Shown here: positions 56,511 to 64,000 of the stretch, piece by piece | How positions within the stretch are numbered: position 1 is the first letter of the stretch | How the letters are laid out: each line of letters opens with the position of its first letter | Origin: Limnomonas spitsbergensis | Taxonomy: Eukaryota > Chlorophyta > Chlorophyceae > Chlamydomonadales | Assembly (NCBI GenBank): GCA_037349105.1 | Contig: JAYJMM010000028.1 | Span: 1,984,001 to 2,048,000, forward strand | Direction: 5' to 3' | DNA length: 64,000 bases | Position numbers and translations under genes: made by a program | Notes under the pieces: model-generated | What the model was told of the DNA's origin: nothing | Seen by the model: the letters and a program-made list of their open reading frames with translations, nothing else | Database searches by the model: none

Positions 56511-57102
56511 TAATTTACGCTCATGAGCACAAGCGCCTATCGCCTAGCTACGTGCTCCCTCTTCTGCTCTGTCGCTGATGCCAACAAGGCTGTAGGAGAC
56601 TCCGTTCACAGCACGAACGGCTTTCGACATGGCCTGATTGGCCGGAATGGACAGTGTTCCTGGGCTGTGTTTGTCTGCGAGCATTTTCTGTACCAGCTTC
56701 TTCGCCCGAGTCGCTACACATTTATGAAGATGATTAATTATAGAGTTTACAGGTACATCGCATGCACGGTCGCGGAACGAAGAGAGAAGGAAGAAGCTGG
56801 AGGGGGGTTTGAAACAGGGTTTTAGCCACACTTTAACAAACAGGCAGGCACTTTCGAACGTGGCCTTGGCACTTCCGAACCCTCATCTTGCCTTCAAGTC
56901 GCACTTCCGAAGTGTGTCTATAAGTGCCTTTCCTGACTCCCAGGATGGTACCCACCGGATGGTACCGGTAATTTGAATCGTTATCTAGCCAGCCAGCAGG
57001 GACCCCATGGTCAAACCGTTTGAATTTATATGTTTGTTTCAAATCAAAATATGTCACTGCCAGGATGGACATAATTTTGGGTGCTTTACTTTTTATGACG
57101 CT

Positions 57103-57690
57103 ACCGGTACACCTCTTAAACCCCTCTTACACCCTGCTCAAATAAAGCTCGGCCACGTCGGCAAACAAAAAGTCTGCTAGGAAACTCGAGAGAGAGGGCG
57201 AACAAAGCAAGCGTGTCCACTCTCAAACGAGCGAATTAGAAGGAAAGCGTGTCCACTCTCCAGACAACAGCAACAACCAAAACAAGGGCAGGTAAATCCC
57301 CAAACCGTATCCCCAGCCTCTCAAAGAAACAAGTCTTCAACAAGTTCGACTACATCTTCCACAAAAACCAGGGCCTCACACCTCTGCCTGCCTGGTATAG
57401 CTGGTGGAAGTCTGTAGCATCCTTCGGAGGACCAGCCCACCCCCGCTCCCTAAGTGCCGCCTTGATGCTAGGGCATTGAAAGCAAGCATGGAGTGCATCC
57501 TCGACATGCCCGCCATGTCTCCTAGCTCAGCATCGCTGGCAGTATCGTGTGTCACGCTGCTGATCGTTGCGTCATCCTCTAGCGTCTCATGTGCTGACCG
57601 CGCAGAGACGCAGCCTTATGTTGGTGCAAACCCAGGCACGCACACTTTTGCTAGTGCGGCCCTTGGCATGCGCTAGTTAAGCACCTGCCG
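57103..57690 (-). mobile_element. LINE fragment I
   Basis: At the left is a diverged 3' tail (CACCCTGCTCAAATAAAGCTCGGCC). Further right lies the C-terminal coding region in antisense, recognisable by CATCCTCGACATGCCCGCC and GCATTGAAAGCAAGCATGGA. Frames are broken. Confidence 0.72.
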
Positions 57691-57984
57691 TAGGCTGAAA
57701 CCAGGCATGGTAGATGCATCACTAGTGTGGTGTAAATCTGTGACTATGAAACTCCATATCGCCAGAATGTACATATCCGACATACCGGAATGGTGCAGCC
57801 AGACTAGGAAAATATAATATGGCATCGATGTTATCATGCGCTGCCGCAATTAGTTATCCTTGAAAAGCCTCTCAGACCCTCTCAGGCACGGTACCCTATG
57901 TTGGTGATTCCTTAGGGCCACTGGTAATCTTGGTCCAGCCGGGTAATCTTGGCACAGGGGACCTAAGAGGTCGAATGCGCCTGG

Positions 57985-58132
57985 GAGTCTTGGTGCAGCT
58001 GGGGAGTCTTGGTGCAGCTGGGAGTCTTGGTGCAGCTGGGGAGTCTTGGTGCAGCTGGGGAGTCTTGGTGAAGCTGGGAGTCTTGGTGCAGCTGGGGAGT
58101 CTTGGTGCAGCTGGGGAGTCTTGGTGCAGCTA
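57985..58132 (+). repeat. Minisatellite of 18-19 bp
   Basis: About seven to eight units of GGGAGTCTTGGTGCAGCTG. Confidence 0.92.
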
Positions 58133-58612
58133 TGTCTGTGAATTTTGAGAGCTACAAATAAGTACCGGTAGTCTTTGCTTTGATCATAGCAGGGTATCAT
58201 AGCAACAACGGTACTGGTATACTGTTTGACTTAAGCATGGGCGTACAAACAACATTTATTTTGCTGCAGAGCAGCCCCCCTGCCTAAATGGGATGTCTAG
58301 GGGTCTAGGGGAACTGATTTTAACACATGTAAAGCGACAGCAGTTGCCACAAGAAAGGCAACGCTGTGAAGTTTGTGAAGTTTTTACGGTCCATCAGAGC
58401 ATCACATTTGATGCATGGGACTTGTGCCCGTAAACCGGTACAGGCACTTAATACACTAGGACAGAAAGCGAAAACCAGTGACCCCCCTGGGCAAGCAAGT
58501 AGCACACATCCACGACAGTGGCGTGGGAATGAACCCCATAGTGCAGAAGATAAGCCTCAGCCATATACATGACGTGGGTGCAAAAGAGTTCGATTGAGCA
58601 TCGCCTAAAGAA

Positions 58613-59188
58613 TTAGGGGGAAGACGGGAGATTAGGCAAAGTTTTGAGACGATTCTCTCTTTTCATCATACACTGAAAGATAAAAGAACCAAATTTCTTC
58701 CAAAGCACAGAGGAAGAATCCTCTGCATTTACTTTGCCCCACACTCCATTTGCGTACCGTCTCATGGCCTCATCCTCGTCCTTTAGGAAATTATGGAAAG
58801 TAAGGTTAGATTGAAAACGAAGGTCTGTGTAGAACGGGCAGTAAATCATGTGAAGCTCATTCTCCCAACATTTAAGATTGCAACATCTACAAATACTCTC
58901 GCTACGAGGCACACAAGGTTTCTCAGAGCGCCCCGTCTCAGAATTCAGCCAATGCGACCCCATCCAATACCAGGCTACAGCGAAAATAATATTAGGCTTG
59001 CTCAAATTGTACCAGAAAGTCTCCTTCACATCACGCTTAATTTGGAACAACTTAGAGAACATAAACAACTTTAACCCCGAGCGTTCTGAGTCAGGAGTAG
59101 CACGTACTAACAGGGCCGTATATGGCGTATCCCTGGAAATTTTGGAAAGCCACTGATCCCTAGCTGAATTTGGAAGCTCTCGTCTCAA
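58613..59188 (-). pseudogene. Probable C-terminal part of another non-LTR retrotransposon, 191 codons
   Basis: The frame contains Y-W-M-G-S-H-W-L, then E-T-G-R, P-C-V-P-R, C-R-C-C-N, E-L-H-M-I-Y-C and D-L-R-F. That order (G-S-H-x-L, E-x-G-R, V-P-R, C-x-x-C, E-x-H, C) is what I know from the region behind the reverse transcriptase of many animal and algal non-LTR elements. The rest is Lys/Phe/Asn-rich. It differs from the LINE family that fills the rest of the window. The reverse transcriptase itself is absent; upstream sequence to 59300 does not supply it. A host gene fragment cannot be excluded. Confidence 0.5.
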
Positions 59189-60317
59189 TCTGGTGTCTAA
59201 ATAATATAATAATGCCAGGGTTGTTTTTCTTTAAGAAGTTTCTTGTTGGCGACCCCCCTTCCGCCCCCCCCCCGGCGGCCCCCTCCTCATCTACCCTACC
59301 CCCAGGCCAAAGTAACATTGTAATATCGTAATGTTTGTCTCATTCAGTTATGTTTTTAGTTGGGCTTAAATGTTGCTTCTATTATACCAGTAAACTTACC
59401 AATTTGTTTTTTCACATTTATCTGCCCTTTAAGTCACCAACCATCAAAAACAACTTCGTTTGCCTCATTATCTCAGCCAATCAATTTTACATAAAACGAG
59501 TCGTTAAGGATCGGCCACCACTGCCGCAAAGTTACAAGCCCGTGCTGTGTGTTCGACCGCCTGAGCGCTCAACACGCATGGCTCATCTTAGGAGGCCTCT
59601 CCCCTTCAGACTTTTGCCCCTCCGACTCCTCACCCTCAGAATCCCCTTCCTCATCACCTTCATCAGCCTCATCAGCCTCATCAGCACCAGCCTCATCAGC
59701 CTCAGGATTAGACTCAGCAGCCGCGAGGGGGAGGAGGAGGTGGAAGAGAAAGAGGAGGCGAAAGAAAGCTACGGGTCCTGGCATGGCGACATGTTGGGAC
59801 CCTCGGGGCTGATGAGGAATCGGCCTACTGATCTGAACTAAATACCGATAGCAATACTGTTACTCAAAAGTGCTTTATGTATTAGTCGTCTGTTCAAGTC
59901 TAGGGATGTGCAGCTTGAGACTAATTTAGCAGGGATACATAATGGAGCCTCTATGATACTAGCAGTTTGTGCTAACAGCAGGGTGTCGAAACTTCCAGCT
60001 GCGATTGCCCACGGCTTTTTTGTAAAACACACTGGAACTGAGGTTAATTTCCCTGAAAAGGCAAAAAAAAACGCCATTTCGTCAGCCCTTAAAAACGCTG
60101 AAAAACGAAACGAGAGAAACATGTGGGATGATGGGTGACAGATCGTTGTGTTTATCCCTCCTCGGTGAGACCGCATGCCGAGTTGCAGCATGTACCACCC
60201 CTACGAGCAAGGAAAGGCAGCAGTATTGTAAAACAACGGAAGTGGTAAACTAGTGGCTCTGCCCCCCTCTATCTTCTTTGTGGCTTCGTCCCTAGCTTAG
60301 TATTTGCTAGCCCCAAG
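59189..60317. other. No gene recognised
   Basis: A plus frame (59335-59841) passes through a Ser/Pro/acidic low-complexity stretch at 59600-59760 made of CAGCCTCATCAG-type words. It has no other support as a gene. Confidence 0.4.
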
Positions 60318-60400
60318 TGAATGACGTTACACCTCTGGGTCCTGCTAAAGAAGGCTTGGTTGTCTGGGCCTCCAACATCAAAGTTGGGTGAAGAAACAAA
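60318..60400 (-). mobile_element. LINE 3' tail J
   Basis: AATGACGTTACACCTCTGGG followed by a diverged GCTTGGTTGTCTGGGCC. Terminal fragment only. Confidence 0.75.
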
Positions 60401-60489
60401 ATATACTGGAATGGGGGGGAATAGAGGAAGGGAAAAGAAAGGAACTAAACGCAGAAGTAAAATACGCAAATATGCAATTAATAAATAAC

Positions 60490-60665
60490 AAATGCCTGAG
60501 GTGTAAGAAAGTGTGGAAGATGCCGCATGGGGGCCTGGGGGTCTGGGGGCCAGCGGCCCCGGTGGGGGTTTCGGGACAAAGCCCCCAAATCTCAGAAGCA
60601 ATGTGTAGCCGAAACTAGAGATTCTTGTCCCAAATTTGTTGCAATAAAACTGTTGAGTCCAATCA
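60490..60665 (+). repeat. Dispersed repeat R3, copy 2
   Basis: Plus-strand partner of 48590-48775: GTGTGGAAGATGCCGCATGG, a GC-rich centre, then GATTCTTGTCCCAAATTTGT. Confidence 0.75.
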
Positions 60666-60804
60666 GTCCATGTTTAGAGTGAAGATGTTTGAGCCGCAGC
60701 AGTAAAAAGCCTTTTTATATTTTCAGTCAGGCAGCATTTCTCTAATTTTAATTAATTATTTATGGGTGCGCTTACAGCCTGGGGCCATTAATTGCCTCAA
60801 CAAA

Positions 60805-60885
60805 ATCACTTTATTACACCTCTGGGCACTGCTAAAAAAGGCTTGGCCGCGCGGGCGCCTAATATTGCTGTTGGTTGAAGGAAAC
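60805..60885 (-). mobile_element. LINE 3' tail K
   Basis: Contains TTATTACACCTCTGGGCACT and GCTTGGCCGCGCGGGCGCC. Terminal fragment only. Confidence 0.75.
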
Positions 60886-61002
60886 TGAAGGTGAGAGGGT
60901 CAGCAAAAGGGAAATGTGAAGGATGCATATCCTAAACCCTTAAAAAAAGGAAGGGAATTGTGAAGGATCCACACCCTAGTACTGGCAAGTCCTGAACAAG
61001 TC

Positions 61003-61080
61003 AGCGACGTAACACCTCTGGGCCATCAAAAAGGCTCGGCCGCGTGGGCGCCCAACCTCCAGTCGGGAGGGAAAAGGGAG
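61003..61080 (-). mobile_element. LINE 3' tail L
   Basis: Contains GACGTAACACCTCTGGGCCA and GGCTCGGCCGCGTGGGCGCC. Tails J, K and L lie in the same orientation within 800 bases. Confidence 0.78.
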
Positions 61081-62641
61081 GAAATAAAATGTGAAAAAAA
61101 CGTCATACCGGTATCATATCCATATTGTGCTACCTAGGCCGCAGGGGATGCCCAACTGCCCAGGGAGGAAGCTGATGCATGGGGCGGCATGCCGCAAGTG
61201 ATGGGACGCCCGTCGGGATTTCAGGGGCTGGAGCACCTGGGCTGGACTACTATTATCCGCTCCGTGCTGCCGTTGCAGATGCGCTCCTCCACGTAGGCTT
61301 CATCTGTCTTGGCGGAAGGGTTGAGCTTACCATCAGGATGGCACTTCATGACTCTGTGAAGCTGAATTTTGCTGTTAAAATTTGCGTTAACGCGAACGAT
61401 CTCATCGCCAGCATTGGAAATCTTGTGTTTGAGGCTCTGCGTCATTTCTCATTTCTCATTTCTCATTTCTCATTTCTCAATGTATCGATCGATTTCTTGC
61501 ATTATAATGTCCTATCTGGCGTACAATTTTCTCTACACCAGTTACCAGTAACTGCATAAGGTAGCCGACAAAAAAACTGTTGATCTCAAAATCGGGCAGA
61601 TCTCTGGCAAGCCCTTATACATCGAGTGGGACTCTCAAGTAGGACAGACTTGTCATGACGGTCGCGGTCGCCCGTCGTCGTCGTCGTTAACTTATATGAT
61701 AAGAAATCGTGCGTCCTGCCGAACCCCGCCCCTTGACGTGACGTATGACGTATGGCGCTTCTTGCTCCTTGCTATGGTCATTGAAGAACCGTTCCGTTCC
61801 TAATTCAGCGTGATTGGTTTCGGCGCATTTGGCCGCTTTCCTGACGAGACGGTCGGGCCTGATCTCGGCAGGGCGTACAGTCTCGTTCACAGGTGTACGG
61901 CATTTAAAATCCCGTATTCCTCAAGGAACGCTCAGGCGTATTCTATCTTTCTTTCTTTCAGCTCGGGAAGGTAGTAAGCACGAACGTTTGGAACTGCATA
62001 CCGTTTGACTACTTCGGCACCCCCACTGCATGGGTCGCAGCGTTCGGTGAAGCGTAGCTCTTGCGGCAGTCCGTATCACTCAGTGTTTGGGAGTTGCCGT
62101 CCTGTCCCCCCCATGGCGTTGTCATTGAGGTGCGATTCAATTTTTTCATGATCGAAATGTAGGCTAGTAGACTGCACATCATGGACCTTTTATGTGCACA
62201 GCCCAAATGTGTCCCAGGGTCATAAGCATCGTATGCCCGGTTACCCCTCGTGACACCTCCGTATAGCTTTCTATTTTCATACTCAGGCGATACAAAGTTT
62301 GCCACGAGATTGCTGCTCCGCATGCCACGCCCACGGCATGCGAATCACGGGTATGTCCATCGCCCCTAAGAGCGCTCTCAGTCCCTCTCTCTTCCCTGGC
62401 TCCTGAAACTATCCCAGCACATGGTAGCAAACCATATATTCACCTCACCTTAGCTCACACCCTGGTACCACCACCTGTCGCTGCTGCCCACCTTCAGGCT
62501 GGACAGTCGTGCCAAGTGACCCGCAAATTCCACGTGCCTGCTCGGCCTCTTTGTGGAGCTGGCCGCCTTGCCTGTTACCTGCGTGCAAGCTTGCAGCCAG
62601 GATCAGATACACGAGACTCGCACAGGAACGCCAGGATCGGC
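61081..62641. other. No gene recognised; upstream region of the OPR-like gene
   Basis: Includes a short TTTCTCATTTCTCA tandem at 61440-61480 and the (GAAA)n-flanked repeat at 61893-61962. Frames are short. Confidence 0.45.
61893..61962 (-). repeat. (GAAA)n-flanked dispersed repeat, copy 4
   Basis: On the plus strand it reads GTGTACGGCATTTAAAATCC, CGTATTCCTCAAGG, GCTCAGGCGTATTC and a TTTC run. Confidence 0.85.
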
Positions 62642-63832
62642 ATGAATGCCTGGAGGTCCTTGCGAGACGTGTCCTACGCGTCTCCTGGTGTCGCACTCAA
62701 TTCCGCCGACAGCTTCTTTGCCAGCCGCTGCAGAGACCGCCCACATTCATCAGAGCCGCAGCTCACGCATCCCCAGGCTTCGACCTTCACAACAGCCGAC
62801 CAAGTTCGAGGGGAAAAAGCCTTTTGCTCTCCCTCCACATCTTCGATAGAGGCAACCGACCCCCCTCATGACCATCAGGAGCAGCGGCTTCTCTCGAGCA
62901 TTGGTTTAGACCTCAACGTATTAAATACTATTGATGTAGGAGCAGAGGCCGCTGATCGCGCAGGGCTGGAGCTCACATGGGATGGCTACAGCTCCCAAGG
63001 GAGGACCCCTGCATGGGGCACGGGTTCCGGTGCTGGGGTGGATGATGGCCTGCATGGTGATATGGTCAGTGGCAGCAGCATTGAATGGAATAGTGGCGAT
63101 CTGGACGATTTGCGGATGGAGTACTCGCTTACGGGGCATGTCACCAGCAGGACAGTACAAGACTTCAATAAGAAGACACTAACGTCATCGCCTCCCGAAA
63201 TCGCCCAGGGCAATGTCATGTCCTGCTCCTCATCTACCTCCGCTAGTAGTGCTGGCCTTGCGGGGCAGAAGCACGGTGACATAAGCGCCTTGAGCGCCTC
63301 CAGGGATATAAACGAAACAGCTCTGGTTGCTGACCAGCTGCGTAGGCAGAGCTCTTTCAGCTCCTCCTCCTCCTCCCCCTCTCCGTCATCTTCGTCTCCC
63401 CCACATTGTGATGCGTCCTTGCCCGGGATTCATTCAGGGCAGGATGCTGCAGGTCAGAGCTCACTGCAAGTGAGCGGCCGCAGCTCAAACCGCAGAAGTT
63501 TTGGCGGAGAATTAGCCCGGCTGAGACCCACAGGAGGCACCCATGTTTCCCACGGGGCTGCACCGCGGTTCAGCAATAGCAGCGGAGGTGTAGGCAGAGG
63601 CTGGGACGTATCACAGGATGGCGCGCGGGGACGATGCCAGGAGTTTCCTGACGAGCGGGCTGCGGGCATTGGGCATGAGCAGCAGCACGGTAGTGGTGCT
63701 GTTGACGAGCGCTGGCTCACCCGACTAATAACGAGCTGTTCGGGAACTTCAGGGTTGTACAGCCTGTGGTGCCGACACCGGCAATCCTTTAACCGCTACC
63801 ATGTGGCGGCAATGTTCAGCTGCCTGGCCAAG
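62642..63832 (+). CDS. Putative OPR/RAP-type organelle RNA-binding protein, 5' exon only
   Basis: I start at the ATG for M-N-A-W-R-S-L-R. The first 40 residues are Arg/Ser/Ala-rich with few acids, fitting an organelle transit peptide. The frame is open further upstream but lacks an ATG. A long Ser/Gly-rich, low-complexity middle follows (S-F-S-S-S-S-S-S-P-S-P). The last 40 residues, L-T-R-L-I-T-S-C-S then S-F-N-R-Y-H-V-A-A-M-F and C-L-A-K, resemble the first helical repeat of algal OPR/RAP proteins, which stabilise or activate chloroplast and mitochondrial transcripts. The exon ends at 63832 before GTGCGT. The remaining repeats and any RAP domain would lie to the right of the window. Identification rests on one short motif plus overall layout. 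Confidence 0.55.
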
Positions 63833-64000
63833 GTGCGTATGCCTGAGCCCTGAGGATTGGAATCCAAAGTCTTTGGGGAATAAGCACTGTGCTGTCAGGT
63901 GGCGTTGCTTGATTGAATGGCTTGAGTTGAGCGCCTTGGAGGGCTGCCTAGGGTATGGGAGGTCTGCTACTAGATGAACATTGAAGTCAACAAAGCAAAA
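63833..64000 (+). other. Intron of the OPR-like gene, cut by window end
   Basis: Begins GTGCGT after a Lys codon; the in-frame text meets a TGA within 20 bases, so splicing here is needed for a longer product. Confidence 0.5.

Noticed and set aside
59549..59812. Ser/Pro- and Lys/Arg-rich frames
   Set aside because: Low-complexity CAGCCTCAT words; no supported gene.
1..64000. tRNA, rRNA and prokaryotic-type signals (ribosome binding sites, operons)
   Set aside because: No convincing tRNA cloverleaf or rRNA segment was noticed, and the split genes show a eukaryotic nuclear context in which bacterial signals do not apply. A tRNAscan-SE run would be decisive for tRNAs.

Overview
The window looks like nuclear DNA of a green alga (chlorophyte or streptophyte alga) with a repeat-rich genome. 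The four host genes I can assign are of plant or algal type: a plant-type cryptochrome, a plant-like Nup93/Nic96 nucleoporin, a cold-shock-domain protein with a CCCH finger, and the 5' exon of what looks like an OPR/RAP-type organelle RNA-binding protein. All contain spliceosomal introns, and the exon models hold phase from end to end. I cannot name the species.

Layout. 1-8640: the 3' part of a Ty3/gypsy LTR retrotransposon. Its pol carries a DNMT3-like cytosine-5 DNA methyltransferase between RNase H and integrase, and a PHD finger after the integrase; the element is mildly decayed (two internal stops, two frameshifts). 8641-17600: fragments of one non-LTR (LINE) family, a 410-bp MITE and an unrecognised minus-strand ORF. 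18320-19203 (-): cold-shock/CCCH protein gene. 20390-21500: a 20-bp minisatellite and a CGAAA-rich degenerate repeat. 22691-36466 (+): NUP93, 16 exons, 827 aa. 36467-45557: a dump of LINE fragments, a 487-bp MITE with long terminal inverted repeats, and an array of covarying stem-loops. 45558-52170 (-): cryptochrome, 13 exons, 850 aa. 52171-62641: minisatellites and transposon relics. 62642 to the right edge (+): the OPR/RAP-like gene, cut by the window end.

Main points of interest: (1) a retrotransposon that carries its own DNA methyltransferase plus a PHD reader; (2) introns of NUP93 that repeatedly contain decayed tandem copies of the adjacent exon ends; (3) four GC-AG introns among 27 phase-checked introns in two genes; (4) a cryptochrome whose outermost tryptophan-triad position appears to be tyrosine; (5) LINE insertions with clear target-site duplications, two of them splitting older sequence; (6) a short array of hairpins with a constant 11-nt loop and co-varying stems. 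NUP93 and cryptochrome converge tail to tail; I see no functional coupling between the host genes.
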